A stretch of DNA of 64,000 nt from JAICKN01 sp036489565. GTDB lineage: Bacteria > Acidobacteriota > Terriglobia > Terriglobales > Acidobacteriaceae. The first letter of the stretch is position 1, and each line of letters starts with the position of its first letter. The position numbers were made by a program, and so were the translations under genes. The stretch spans positions 30,328 through 94,327 of the forward strand of contig DASXFN010000043.1 of the NCBI GenBank assembly GCA_036489565.1, in the 5' to 3' direction. The notes under the pieces are model-generated. The model saw only the letters and a program-made list of their open reading frames with translations, ran no database searches and was not told the origin of the DNA. Below, one piece after another: positions 46,257 to 55,394 of this stretch.

Positions 46257-46415
46257 CTACGCCGCAACGCCAGAGTTCTCGGCGGCGGGCACGGGAATGG
46301 CAACCAAAACGACCGTGCCATCCTTGTAAAAGCAGTTGATCGCTCCGGTGGTTTCTCCGCGATCATTCTTTAGAGGAGCGGGATCCTCAGCCGAGTTCCA
46401 TATAGCGCGGTTTTC
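46257..46415 (-). pseudogene. Possible PAS-domain remnant
   Basis: The minus-strand frame reads ENRAIWNSAEDPAPLKNDRG then ETTGAINCFYKDGTVVLVAI, resembling the 'PLRNERGEIVGAIN' end of PAS domains of sensor kinases. It has no start or upstream domain and is followed by dispersed repeats. Probably the leftover of a kinase gene; weak evidence. Confidence 0.35.
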
Positions 46416-46512
46416 GCTGGCTGGGGTAAAAGCCCGATTTTGGCTTGAGTGGGATGGCCACTGTTCCGATCTCCCACTCTGACGTCTCTCGCGACTCTGA
46501 CATCTCCTCAAC

Positions 46513-46771
46513 TGTGTCATCCCGACCGGAGCAGATCATCGCAAAGCGATGATCTGCGTAGCGGAGGAACCTTGCGTCTAATGTTTGCACCGGCGGCGAA
46601 AAAACTGTGTTCAACTGTAAAACCGCTCTACTCAAGCTGAATTCGGGGGGCACACGGCGACCTAAATTTCGCAAAGAATGCGAAATTTAAATGGGCGCAC
46701 AGGTTTTAACACAAGGTCCCTCCACTCCGCAGATCATCGCATGGCGATGATCCGCTCCGGTCGGGATGACA
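46513..46771. repeat. Inverted pair of gatcatcgc-type repeats
   Basis: Forward copy at about 46513-46578 ('tgtcatcccgaccggagcagatcatcgcaaagcgatgatctgcg...ggaggaaccttgcgt') and reverse copy at about 46710-46771 ('cacaaggtccctccactccgcagatcatcgcatggcgatgatccg...gtcgggatgac'), flanking 131 bp. Together they could form a large cruciform. The remaining bases up to the DUF892 gene show nothing more. Confidence 0.7.
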
Positions 46772-46892
46772 CGAATTGCGGAATTGGACAGACCACCTAC
46801 GCGCAGCTACATGATTCTTCCGCAAATCCTCGACCTATGCGGGTATTCAGTTAAGTTCGCATTCCGATTATTCTTCGCTGAGGAGAATTCAC

Positions 46893-47435
46893 ATGGATCA
46901 ATTGAAAGACTTGCTCGTCGAGAATCTTCAGGATTTGCTGCATGCCGAAATGCAGTTAGTTCAGGCGCTGCCGAAAATGGCTGAGGCGGCCCACAACCCA
47001 AAATTAAAGGAAGTGTTTGAAAAGCATCTGGGCCAAACCGAGGGCCACGTGGAACGACTAAAAAAATCGTTTGAATTCCTTGGGGAGAAGGCGCAACCAA
47101 AAGCTTGCAAAGGAATGCAGGGCCTGATCGCGGAAGGCGAAGAAGTAATTTCAGAAAATGAAGACAGTGAAGAACTTGCTGCCGACCTGGCTTTGATCGG
47201 TGCGGCGCAAAAGGTCGAACATTACGAAATTTCTGGATATGGAACGGTACGTTCTTTAGCGCGGCAAATTGGAGAGCGCGAAGTAGCCACGCTGCTTACC
47301 CGCACGTTGGGTGAGGAGGAGAGTTCAGATTTTTTGCTTACTGAACTGAGCAAGCCCATCCTGCAGGACGCCACCCTGGAAGACGAGAGCCCAACCCGCG
47401 CGCCCGCCGCTAAGGCGAAAGCCAGAAAGGCATAG
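46893..47435 (+). CDS. Ferritin-like DUF892 (YciE/YciF) protein
   Basis: 180 residues: a four-helix ferritin-like domain with the DUF892 pattern LLVENLQDLLHAEMQLVQAL, then KVFEKHLGQTEGHVERL-like helix 2 with ExxH, and QKVEHYEISGYGTVRSLA. Acidic and His residues would bind a di-iron site. A Lys/Ala tail ends the protein. AGGAGAATTCAC upstream of the ATG. Nine bp before the manganese catalase gene, so one operon. These proteins are usually stress-induced; enzymatic role is not established. Confidence 0.92.
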   Translation: MDQLKDLLVENLQDLLHAEMQLVQALPKMAEAAHNPKLKEVFEKHLGQTEGHVERLKKSFEFLGEKAQPKACKGMQGLIAEGEEVISENEDSEELAADLALIGAAQKVEHYEISGYGTVRSLARQIGEREVATLLTRTLGEEESSDFLLTELSKPILQDATLEDESPTRAPAAKAKARKA

Positions 47436-47444
47436 GAGAGAAAT

Positions 47445-48245
47445 ATGTACCATCACATTAAAGCGCTGATGTATACCGTCGAAATCGGAACTCCGGATCC
47501 GCAATTCGGCAACATGTTGTTGGAACAATTTGGCGGGGCGAATGGCGAACTGGCTGCCGCAATGCAATATTCCATTCAGGGTTTGAACTGCGATGATCCG
47601 GAGCGCAAAGACCTGCTGATGGATATTGGCACGGAGGAGTTGAGTCACCTGGAAGTCGTCGGAACGCTCGCCCGCATGCATTTGAAACCCTTAAAGCATC
47701 AACGGGAGGCGGCGGAGGTTGATCCGCTGATCGCGATTGCCGGCGGCGGCGGTGTGGCCCTTCACAATTCGACGGGAAATCCATGGACAGCGGATTACCT
47801 GAAGATAACGGGCGAACTGGACGTTGATCTACGCAGCAACATTGCCGCAGAAGCGCGCGCCAAAATCGTATATGAGCGATTGATTCAGTTCACGGACGAT
47901 CCGGGAACGATCCAGGCTTTGCAGTTCCTTATGACACGCGAGATCACGCACATGAAGGCATTCACGGTCGCTCTGGAAAGCCTGGGGAAGAAGCCGTTCT
48001 CAATCGGCAGCATTCCTCCGAGTTCTGAGCTTGTGCGTCAGTACTTTGACGACTCGACCGGAATTGGTGACAGAGGCGAACCAAATGCACGTGGTCCCTG
48101 GAACGAGGCCGAAGATATTGAGTTGGTGGAAGCTCCGGCATTTCGAGAACTTGCCTCGCAAGAGCAGGGAACTCGGCAGGCAAACGGACACAACGGATCC
48201 AGTTCCGGCTCTCGGCCGGGCCCGCGCATTCTGAAAAGAAAGTAA
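47445..48245 (+). CDS. Manganese catalase
   Basis: 266 residues. Non-heme dimanganese catalase, which dismutates hydrogen peroxide. Metal-ligand motifs are ELAAAMQYSIQG (helix with Glu), IGTEELSHLEVVGTLARMHL (the Glu-x2-His), then NIAAEARAKIVYERLIQF and MTREITHMKAFTVALE (second Glu-x2-His). C-terminal tail is flexible. GGAGAG ribosome site. It shares an operon with the DUF892 gene. Confidence 0.95.
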   Translation: MYHHIKALMYTVEIGTPDPQFGNMLLEQFGGANGELAAAMQYSIQGLNCDDPERKDLLMDIGTEELSHLEVVGTLARMHLKPLKHQREAAEVDPLIAIAGGGGVALHNSTGNPWTADYLKITGELDVDLRSNIAAEARAKIVYERLIQFTDDPGTIQALQFLMTREITHMKAFTVALESLGKKPFSIGSIPPSSELVRQYFDDSTGIGDRGEPNARGPWNEAEDIELVEAPAFRELASQEQGTRQANGHNGSSSGSRPGPRILKRK

Positions 48246-48258
48246 TTCGCGCTTGAGT

Positions 48259-48292
48259 AATCCGCTGGCGCCGTGGGCCAGCGGATTTTTTT
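48259..48292 (+). terminator. Rho-independent terminator of the manganese catalase operon
   Basis: Perfect 11-bp stem AATCCGCTGGC / GCCAGCGGATT with a seven-base loop, followed by TTTTT, 13 bp after the catalase stop. Textbook geometry. Confidence 0.9.
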
Positions 48293-48338
48293 GCGCGGAT
48301 TGATGGTGCGGTCAGTTCGACGGCTCGATGCCCAAAAA

Positions 48339-48394
48339 CACAAGGTCCCTCCACTTCGCGGATCATCGCATTCGCGATGATCTGCTTCGGGAAG
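48339..48394. repeat. gatcatcgc-type dispersed repeat, reverse orientation
   Basis: Reads 'cacaaggtccctccacttcg' with palindrome gatcatcgcattcgcgatgatc, like the copies at 11738 and 46710. Lies between the terminator and the end of the SDR gene. Confidence 0.7.
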
Positions 48395-48439
48395 GATATA
48401 GATTTGTTGGGGATGTTTAAGCGCAAGGGGATCTACCGA

Positions 48440-49210
48440 TCAGATACCCTTGACCTCGCCACCGTCCATGCGCACCGAAGTTCCGGTCATCCATTTCGCC
48501 GCGGGCGAGACCATGAACGCCAACAGGTCTGCGATTTCTTCCGGCTGCCCGTAGCGGCTGATGCCAGCTTCTTCGGGGAACTTCTTGGTGGCCTCGGCGA
48601 CACTCATATTATGTGCCGGGGCCCACTTTTCCAGAAAAGACTGGCGTCGTCCCGTCATCACGGCTCCTGGCACGATGCTGTTGACCTGCACGCCATCCTT
48701 GATCCCTTGTTCGGCAAAGGCTTTTGCCAGGGCGATGATGGCCGCGTTGGTGGCGGCTACTGCGGCAAAGCCTGGTTTGGGATCGAGCGCCGCACTGCCA
48801 GACATGAATACAACGGATCCTTTGTTCGCCTTGAGTGCGTCCCAGGCCCGGATCGTTAACCTGCGGGCTCCGTGAAGCTTCAGTTCCATACCGCCATACC
48901 ACTGCTCATCGGTCATCTCGAAGAGATCGATCTGCGGCACTGCGCCGGCGATGTTAAGAAGCGCGTCAACTCGACCGTAATGGTCAAGCGTTGTTTTGAG
49001 CACGGTTTCCGGTGACTCGACCCGGCTAAGGTCAAGTGCGATGCTGAGGGGTTCGGCTCCAGCCTTGTGAACGGCGGCCTCTACTTCCGCCAGGCTGTCA
49101 CCATTCCGTGCAACAAGAACGACCGCAGAGAAATCCTGGGCCAGTCGAATAGCGGTGGATCGGCCAATACCCTGACTGGCCCCGGTGACGATGGCTACAG
49201 AGTTTTTCAT
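48440..49210 (-). CDS. Short-chain dehydrogenase/reductase (SDR) with altered active site
   Basis: 256 residues from the ATG at 49208-49210 (MKNSVAIVTGASQGIGRSTA); the longer frame adds 17 residues without a good site. The Rossmann TGASQGIG and NIAG motifs are intact. The usual catalytic SxnYxxxK is not: SGSAALDPKPGFAAVAATNA places Val151 where Tyr and Asn155 where Lys should be. The C-terminus ends in the normal TGTSVRMDGGEVKG. So the cofactor fold is there but the standard chemistry is not. Stand-alone, divergent from the DinB-like gene. Confidence 0.9.
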   Translation of the reverse strand: MKNSVAIVTGASQGIGRSTAIRLAQDFSAVVLVARNGDSLAEVEAAVHKAGAEPLSIALDLSRVESPETVLKTTLDHYGRVDALLNIAGAVPQIDLFEMTDEQWYGGMELKLHGARRLTIRAWDALKANKGSVVFMSGSAALDPKPGFAAVAATNAAIIALAKAFAEQGIKDGVQVNSIVPGAVMTGRRQSFLEKWAPAHNMSVAEATKKFPEEAGISRYGQPEEIADLLAFMVSPAAKWMTGTSVRMDGGEVKGI

Positions 49211-49350
49211 GATTGCTGTCTCCCTTGAATAAAGATGCCGAAACTGACTGGAATGCTCCATTATCCGGTCACCTTTCAGAACTAGTACTTTTCAACTATG
49301 GCCTAATCTCTCCGCTCCCATTAACTTGGCAGACATTCACTGGTAAGCCC

Positions 49351-50004
49351 ATGGGAATGTTTGGCCAAACAACGGGAAGCAATCTGCGGTTGCCGAAGGT
49401 CCTTGGGGCGACGGCAGTTCGAACTGGGACGGTTCGGATTTCGTCCCGACAGCTTGAGACCATTCTGAATCAAATCGAGGAAGCGACCTTAAAAGCCAAA
49501 GAGTTGGTTGCCGGCAGAAGTGAGTGGGAGCTAACTACCAGCGTGGAATCCGGAGCGTGGTCGGTGGCGCAGTGTCTGGATCATTTGGCCCAGACCAGCA
49601 ATGCGTTTCTTCCTGCAATATCAGCCGCTATTACCCGTGCTCCCCGCCTTACAAGCAATCGGGGCTTGAATACTGGCGCTCTCACGCGATTGTTCATCCG
49701 GAATTTAGAGCCTCCATACCGGCTCCGGTTCAAAGTGCTTGCGCGGCTGGTTCCGCGTCAGCACGATTTCAATTCCGCGTGGGATGCGTTCGCGGAGTCG
49801 CAGGCGCAACTTGCGAACATCACTAAGTCCGCAGCAGGATTCGCCATTGATCTGATGAAGATTGAGTCACCTGTTTATGCTCGCTTCAACTACAACGTGT
49901 ATGGCGCCCTTCGCATGTTAGCGGCGCATGAGCGTCGCCATCTCTGGCAAATCGAGCGAATACTTAAGACGCTGGACAGCACGCCGGTCCGCAACGCTTC
50001 CTAA
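49351..50004 (+). CDS. DinB-like (DinB_2) metal-binding helical protein
   Basis: About 217 residues from ATG 49351 (a second ATG follows two codons later; an upstream in-frame start overlaps the SDR gene). The four-helix DinB fold has LETILNQIEEATLKAKELVA, then SVESGAWSVAQCLDHLAQTS with the first His, and the closing LRMLAAHERRHLWQIERILK with the HxxxH pair that binds a divalent metal. Family members include thiol transferases (bacillithiol S-transferase) and stress proteins, which may fit a BshA-positive host, though this is only an association. 17 bp before the flavoprotein gene. Confidence 0.8.
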   Translation: MGMFGQTTGSNLRLPKVLGATAVRTGTVRISSRQLETILNQIEEATLKAKELVAGRSEWELTTSVESGAWSVAQCLDHLAQTSNAFLPAISAAITRAPRLTSNRGLNTGALTRLFIRNLEPPYRLRFKVLARLVPRQHDFNSAWDAFAESQAQLANITKSAAGFAIDLMKIESPVYARFNYNVYGALRMLAAHERRHLWQIERILKTLDSTPVRNAS

Positions 50005-50021
50005 TTAAAGAGAGTCAAAGC

Positions 50022-51359
50022 ATGCCTGACCAGGTGCCATCCACTTCCTGCGATGTGACCGTTATGGGCGCCGGATTGGCCGGAAAAGCGGCTGCGCTGC
50101 ATCTGGCCAGGGCTGGACTGAAGGTCGTTTGCATCGAGCCGCAACAGGCCGTTCGGCCTCCTGTTGGCGAGTCACTGGATTGGTCGGCGCCCGCTCTATT
50201 CGCACAGCTCGGGCTGTCTCAGGAAAGTCTTCTAGCGTCCAGCATCGCAACCTGGAAAAGGCATGTCACCTTGAAAATGCGTGATGGTTGTGATGTGCAC
50301 TACGTTCCTTCCACATGGCTTGGCGGGCCACCGTTTCATGTCAATCTAGTCACCCTGCACGTGGAACGAACGCAGTTGGATGCTGAAATCCTAAAGATGG
50401 TCGTGGATGAGGGTGTAACGCTGGTACGGGACCGGGTTATTGATATTGATATCGAAAGCGATGGCAAGAAGATTCGCTCGGTGCGAACTGAAGGGGGCCA
50501 GCGTTTCATCTCACCATGGTTCATTGACACATCGGGCATGGGCACTCCGCTGGTGGCACGAAAGTTCAATCTGTCCGCAGTGCAGTATGGGCCTACGAAG
50601 GTAGCAATGTGGACGTATTTCAAAGTGTCGGCGCAAGTGGAGGGAACGACTCTTTATATGGATGCGCTGCCGACGGAATATTTGGAATGGATCTGGGAAA
50701 TCCCGCTGGGCAGTGACACAGTCAGCGTGGGATATATCGCTCCCGCGGCGTCGGTCAAAACCAAGCGTGACCAGGGATTATCTATTGAAGATATTTTTCG
50801 GCAGCAGCTGATGAAATTCCCACATTTTGAATCGTTTCTTCAACGGGGAGCAAATGGTTCGATCAATGTAAACGTAACTTCATTTCGCTGCCGCGTTCAC
50901 CAGCAATGCGCAGGGCCGAACTGGCTGCTTGCTGGTGAAGCAGCAGCGCTGGTTGACCCAATGACTTCCAATGGAGTCACTGCGGCTCTTCGTCAAGCGT
51001 CTGAAGCTGCCGCCCTGATCGTGAAATATCGCAAACGAGGAGAACTCCCACGGCGCGCAAGGAAGGCATACAGCAGCAGGATTGTGCAGATGGCGAAGTT
51101 CTTCAACGAAGGAATTGAAAAAATAGTTTATGAACCGCAGGTGAGAAATCGCATTGGTTTAGGAATCGCGGGTGAAGCCTATACAAGTCCGGCCTGGAGC
51201 ATGAACGTTGTGTATGCGCGTTTAAGCCCGCCTGGCATGTTTGCGACACTCATACTAGGGGCAATGCTGAGATTTTTTCGGGCGAGTGCCGCGATCTGTT
51301 ATTGGTATTGCGGCTTCGATAAATCTTCGGTTGCCAAGCGAGAGTGCAGCGTCGAGTGA
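50022..51359 (+). CDS. FAD-dependent oxidoreductase, tryptophan-halogenase/geranylgeranyl-reductase-like
   Basis: 445 residues, cytoplasmic. N-terminal FAD-binding VMGAGLAGKAAALHLARAGL then VVCIEPQ; a PPVGESLDWSAPALFAQLGL segment like halogenase/monooxygenase proteins; the second FAD motif NWLLAGEAAALVDPMTSNGV near 305-325. The catalytic Lys of flavin halogenases cannot be confirmed. Next to DinB and UbiA genes, so a role in modifying a prenylated or quinone compound is possible but inferred. Confidence 0.82.
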   Translation: MPDQVPSTSCDVTVMGAGLAGKAAALHLARAGLKVVCIEPQQAVRPPVGESLDWSAPALFAQLGLSQESLLASSIATWKRHVTLKMRDGCDVHYVPSTWLGGPPFHVNLVTLHVERTQLDAEILKMVVDEGVTLVRDRVIDIDIESDGKKIRSVRTEGGQRFISPWFIDTSGMGTPLVARKFNLSAVQYGPTKVAMWTYFKVSAQVEGTTLYMDALPTEYLEWIWEIPLGSDTVSVGYIAPAASVKTKRDQGLSIEDIFRQQLMKFPHFESFLQRGANGSINVNVTSFRCRVHQQCAGPNWLLAGEAAALVDPMTSNGVTAALRQASEAAALIVKYRKRGELPRRARKAYSSRIVQMAKFFNEGIEKIVYEPQVRNRIGLGIAGEAYTSPAWSMNVVYARLSPPGMFATLILGAMLRFFRASAAICYWYCGFDKSSVAKRECSVE

Positions 51360-51481
51360 AAAGCGAGCTTGAATGGCCCAGCCGTTCTTTGCAAACAACT
51401 AGCGAGGACGGTCAGAAGCCAAAGGCGTGAATGGCAAGAGCGCCGAAATGTGATTGCGAAGAAAAATTGCATTAGAATGTC

Positions 51482-52348
51482 TTGGTGCGCTTCTTCCGTA
51501 GCCTTTCCACAACATTAGAAATGATTAAGTGGGAGCACTCGATATTTATGCTCCCTTTCGCGCTCTGCGGAGCTGTGCTGGCGGCCCATGGGTGGCCTTC
51601 CGCGCACGCGCTGATCTGGATTGTTGTTGCCATGATCGCTGCGCGGTCGGCGGCCATGGCCTTTAACCGGCTGGCGGATGCTTCCATTGACGCGGCCAAC
51701 CCCCGCACGAAAATGCGCGCTATCCCCGCGGGAGCGCTCACCCCAGGGTTCGTTTGGATTTTTGTGATTGCCTCCTGCTGCATTTTTTTGACGGCGGCCT
51801 TCGAATTGAACCGCCTTTCGTTCTTCCTGGCCCCGCTGGCCCTGGCGATTGTATTTTTCTACTCCTATACAAAGCGATTTACCCGCTGGTCGCATCTCTT
51901 TCTTGGATTTGCCATGGGCATTGCGCCCACGGCGGCTTGGATTGCAGTGAGGGGATCGCTCGACCCCAGAATTCTGTTGCTGACTGGAGCCGTAACCTTT
52001 TGGGGCGGAGGGTTTGACGTTCTTTATGCCTGCCAGGACCATGACTTCGACCGCGAGCAAGGCTTGCATTCGATCCCGCGCTGTTTTGGCATTCCCAGGG
52101 CGCTCTGGATTTCGCGGATCTTTCACGTCCTGATGCTGGGATTCCTGATCGCAATGATCATCACATTTGGCTTAGGAACGTTGGCGGTGCTTGGCGTTGC
52201 TCTGGTGGCGAGCCTGCTAATTTATGAGCATTCGCTGGTGTCGGCTTCAGACCTTTCAAAGCTGAATGCGGCCTTCTTCACCATGAACGGCGTGATTTCG
52301 ATTGTTTTTTTCTTTTTTATTGCGGGGGATGTGCTGTTGCGACGGTAA
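51482..52348 (+). CDS. UbiA-family prenyltransferase (possibly MqnP)
   Basis: 288 residues with eight or nine membrane helices. Two Asp-rich prenyl-diphosphate motifs are visible: NRLADASID at 62-70 and GGFDVLYACQDHDFDREQG near 176-194. It transfers a polyprenyl chain to an aromatic acceptor. Sequence fits the 'UbiA-other' type, which includes the MqnP enzyme of the futalosine menaquinone route; Acidobacteriota use menaquinone. Start is TTG 51482 or GTG 51485; no clear ribosome site. 122 bp after the flavoprotein gene. Confidence 0.9.
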   Translation: MVRFFRSLSTTLEMIKWEHSIFMLPFALCGAVLAAHGWPSAHALIWIVVAMIAARSAAMAFNRLADASIDAANPRTKMRAIPAGALTPGFVWIFVIASCCIFLTAAFELNRLSFFLAPLALAIVFFYSYTKRFTRWSHLFLGFAMGIAPTAAWIAVRGSLDPRILLLTGAVTFWGGGFDVLYACQDHDFDREQGLHSIPRCFGIPRALWISRIFHVLMLGFLIAMIITFGLGTLAVLGVALVASLLIYEHSLVSASDLSKLNAAFFTMNGVISIVFFFFIAGDVLLRR

Positions 52349-52393
52349 TTTCAATCTGGACGCAAGCGGTCGGACAATTTTCAGATATACAAG

Positions 52394-53398
52394 TTAGACC
52401 ACGCGCCGGACAGCTTCTTTCCTGCCGCTTGCGATGCTGCGGTAGGCGGCGTCGAGAATTTCCTGGTTCTGCCAGCCTTCTTCTCCAGGAGCGCGAAATT
52501 TCAGTTTTCCTTCCACGGCTAAGGCGAATTCGTCCACTTGCTTGGCATAGGCGTGATCGTTGGAAACGGTCATGCTATCAAGCAGGGCGCCGTCGCGGTG
52601 CAACTCGATCAGGACTGGCACCTCGACGTTGAGAGCGTCCTCGGCGCTGAGAACGGCGGAGTTGCCGATAATTTCCAGCGGCGTGCGATAGTCGGTGCGA
52701 TAAGAAGCGAACACCGACCCCAATGTGCCGCGGGAAAACTCCAATTGCAAAGCTGCGATAGCTTCCACATCGCCGGAGCGGTGGTCGGAGACGCTGCTGG
52801 CGCTGATGTGCACCACTTCATCCTGAAGTACGTAGCGCAGCGTATCAATGCAGTGCACGCCAATGTCGAAAATAGGGCCGCCGCCAGCCACCGAGCGGTC
52901 GTAGAGCCACGTTCGAGGATGGTCAGGGTTGGCAAGGAAAGAAAATTCAGAGCGCGCGAAGACGGGTTTGCCGACTTCGCCTGAGGCGATGCGCTTGCGA
53001 ATGTTTACCACGCTGTCATTAAAGCGGAAGACATGCGCCACACCTAAAATCAGTCCGGCTTTCTGCGCGGCTTCCACCATTTGGCGGCATTCGCGCGCGT
53101 CCAGGGCCAGTGGCTTCTCGCACAGTACATGCTTGCCGCTTTGCAGTGCGGCCATTACGTCGGAGAGATGGCAGGAGTTGGGGGTGGTCACCAGCACGGC
53201 GTCCACTTGCGGCGAAGCGCAAAGTTCTTCGACGGACGAAAACGCATTGGGGATTTTGAACTCTTTTGCCGATGCTTCCGCTTTGCGGATGTCGCGGCGG
53301 GAAAGCGCGGTCACACTGCAATTCCTGGAAAGCGCGAAGCCAGGCATGAGCCGCCTGACGGCGTGCAAACCGAAACCGACGATGCCAAAGTTAAGCAT
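52394..53398 (-). CDS. Gfo/Idh/MocA family oxidoreductase
   Basis: 334 residues. N-terminal NAD(P) domain GIVGFGLHAVRRLMPGFALS and the family's signature CEKPLALDARECRQMVEAA (EKP at about 94-96); C-terminal alpha/beta domain with FDIGVHCIDTLRYVL containing the conserved His. Sugar or inositol dehydrogenase-type activity is likely; substrate unknown. It starts six bp after the stop of the propeller lipoprotein gene upstream on the same strand, so probably part of that operon. Confidence 0.92.
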   Translation of the reverse strand: MLNFGIVGFGLHAVRRLMPGFALSRNCSVTALSRRDIRKAEASAKEFKIPNAFSSVEELCASPQVDAVLVTTPNSCHLSDVMAALQSGKHVLCEKPLALDARECRQMVEAAQKAGLILGVAHVFRFNDSVVNIRKRIASGEVGKPVFARSEFSFLANPDHPRTWLYDRSVAGGGPIFDIGVHCIDTLRYVLQDEVVHISASSVSDHRSGDVEAIAALQLEFSRGTLGSVFASYRTDYRTPLEIIGNSAVLSAEDALNVEVPVLIELHRDGALLDSMTVSNDHAYAKQVDEFALAVEGKLKFRAPGEEGWQNQEILDAAYRSIASGRKEAVRRVV

Positions 53399-53404
53399 GT
53401 TTGC

Positions 53405-54493
53405 TTATGGTGCCACAAAAATCAATCCCGGTGTGGTTGTAAGCAGCACGGAATTCGAGGACGAAGTGAGGCTTCCATTGGTGGTCAGCGAAGTGGCCGG
53501 GGTGGTGCCGCTGACGTTATTGATGATTAGCGTCTGCAGGCTGCTTTGGCTTGCAGCAAGAACATATTTTTGTGTTGGATCCAGGGCCATGGAAATTCCA
53601 TCGTTCAGGGTGGCATTCGACGCGGTCAGCAACGTAAGCGCGCCATCGGTAGCAATGGAGTAGGCCGAAATACCTCCGGCACGATTAGCGACATAAAGGA
53701 AATTCCCGCTCGGATGCATCACTTCGGAAATAGGATTGGTTCCCGCCAGAAATGGAGATCCGCTGACGTTTGAAAGCGTGCCGTCGGCATTGATGCTTAA
53801 AACCGAAACGTTATTGTCCGCGGAGTTAGCCGCAAACAGGAAAGTGGCGGTGGGCGTGACGGCCAGGGCTGAAGGCAGGTGGCCCACTAGAAACGGAGAA
53901 CCGGGTAAAGGTTGAAGCGCGCCGCTACTGCTATCCACGGAATAAGCGGAAACTGCATTGATCCCGGAATTGGCGACATAAAGGAACTTGTCAGAACTGG
54001 CCAGCACCAGTGCGCTGGGATTGAGCGGAGTAGGGAACGGCGAGCCGGTCACTTCGGTGAGCGCTCCGCTGGTGGCGTCAATGGAAAATACTGAAATATT
54101 GCTGGCGCCGATGTTGGCGACAAAAAGAAATTTTCCCGCGCTATCGGTAATCAGCGGGCCAGGATTGAAGCGCGTGGGAGTGCGAGGCAAAACTTCCGTT
54201 ACGCCGCCATCTTTGGGGTCAATCTTGAGCAGGGAGATGTTGTTGTCGGTGCTGTTGGAGGTGTAAGCGAATTTTCCCGAAGGATGGACGCAAACCGCGG
54301 CAGGGCCATTGCCAACCGGGAATGGAGCGCCGAGCACCTCCGTAAGGGCGCCTGAGCTATTCTTCACTTGATACACGTCCAGGGAATTGAGCGAACTCAA
54401 AGGAACATAGGCGTAGTGGACGGCGGGGGTGCTACAGCTGCACAGAACGGCGATGCAGAGGAGAAGCAAAATCAGTTGGGGTTTCGTATTCAT
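53405..54493 (-). CDS. Secreted beta-propeller lipoprotein (lactonase-fold, YncE-like)
   Basis: 362 residues from ATG 54491-54493. Signal with LCSC lipobox (Cys19), then about seven WD-like blades of the 7-bladed lactonase fold, each carrying GxxPxAxxxxPxGxFxYVAN..SxxxxS, for example VGNGPAAVCVHPSGKFAYTS, SPFLVGHLPSALAVTPTATF and LDPTQKYVLAASQSS. Very common in Acidobacteriota. Role likely in binding or sensing outside the cell; a true lactonase is not implied. Follows the outer-membrane barrel gene by 71 bp. Confidence 0.88.
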   Translation of the reverse strand: MNTKPQLILLLLCIAVLCSCSTPAVHYAYVPLSSLNSLDVYQVKNSSGALTEVLGAPFPVGNGPAAVCVHPSGKFAYTSNSTDNNISLLKIDPKDGGVTEVLPRTPTRFNPGPLITDSAGKFLFVANIGASNISVFSIDATSGALTEVTGSPFPTPLNPSALVLASSDKFLYVANSGINAVSAYSVDSSSGALQPLPGSPFLVGHLPSALAVTPTATFLFAANSADNNVSVLSINADGTLSNVSGSPFLAGTNPISEVMHPSGNFLYVANRAGGISAYSIATDGALTLLTASNATLNDGISMALDPTQKYVLAASQSSLQTLIINNVSGTTPATSLTTNGSLTSSSNSVLLTTTPGLIFVAP

Positions 54494-54564
54494 GTACCTT
54501 ATCGTCCTGACCGAAAATAAATTTATGGAAATATTCGCCGCGTCTGCCTTGGTCGGCATTGGCC

Positions 54565-55155
54565 TCATCGTGTTAGCCTCGGCCGCCGCTTTTGCCGCAC
54601 ACGTCCAATGTGATAGGTAATGCCGGCGGAGAAGCGGACGCTGTTCAGGCTTGTAGCAAAGAGATTGGAGTGCAGGTAATCCACCTGGATGGCCCGAATA
54701 GCAAAATGTGGAGTGAGGTCATAACTGACGCCGCCCCCACCACCGAAGGCGTAATTCGAGTTGGTTTCGCTACCCACTATGCTTGTGGGTAACGAGATCC
54801 GCGATTTTGCCCTGCCAAAGAGGCCTTGGCCGAACAGCGCAATGTTTCCTCTGCGATAGGTATAGCGGCCGCCTCCCATGCCGTCATAGAACTTGAATGG
54901 CGATCCCCAATTACCGCCGACCTCGGCGATGGCCGCGAAGTGGGTGGTGATGTTGTAGGCAACTCCGACATTGCCGCCATTCAGTCCGGTGTCCTTCTTA
55001 AAACCAAGGTCAAAGCTATCGAAATGGAGGTAGGAGTAATTTCCGGTAAACTCCAGCCGTGGAGCGTCTTGTGCTTGCGCGCAAGAGGAACAGAGCGCTG
55101 CCCAAACAAGAAGTGGCGACATTGCCAACAGCGCAGAACGAAATAGCTTACCCAT
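54565..55155 (-). CDS. Outer-membrane beta-barrel protein
   Basis: 196 residues from ATG 55153-55155, chosen since AGGAGG precedes it and a signal peptide follows (LFRSALLAMSPLLVWAALCS). The mature part has alternating strands typical of OmpA-like barrels: FTGNYSYLHFDSFDLGFKKD, GGNVGVAYNITTHFAAIAEV, and repeated Gly/Tyr turns, ending SAGITYHIGR then a basic tail. Such small barrels are abundant in this phylum; role structural or unknown. Confidence 0.82.
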   Translation of the reverse strand: MGKLFRSALLAMSPLLVWAALCSSCAQAQDAPRLEFTGNYSYLHFDSFDLGFKKDTGLNGGNVGVAYNITTHFAAIAEVGGNWGSPFKFYDGMGGGRYTYRRGNIALFGQGLFGRAKSRISLPTSIVGSETNSNYAFGGGGGVSYDLTPHFAIRAIQVDYLHSNLFATSLNSVRFSAGITYHIGRVRQKRRPRLTR

Positions 55156-55182
55156 GAACAAACATTCCTCCTGTGGAAGCAC

Positions 55183-55394
55183 ACTTCCGGTAAATCCCTT
55201 CGGACGGAGACTGCAAACGCAATGCCCCGCCGAAGCTGTGAAACACCTTTATGCAGGATCGAAGATGACAGGATAAATTAGAGAAGGCCATTCGGGACAG
55301 TCCCCAGGCAGATTTGTCAGATTTCGGGCAAGCCTGGAGCTTCAATGATGGTTCGATGCAGACAGGAATCCGCGTCGTTGGAATAATTCAGTAC
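55183..55394. other. Short spacer
   Basis: About 210 bp, no gene seen. It must hold the promoter of the outer-membrane-barrel gene if it is not part of the upstream operon. Confidence 0.4.
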
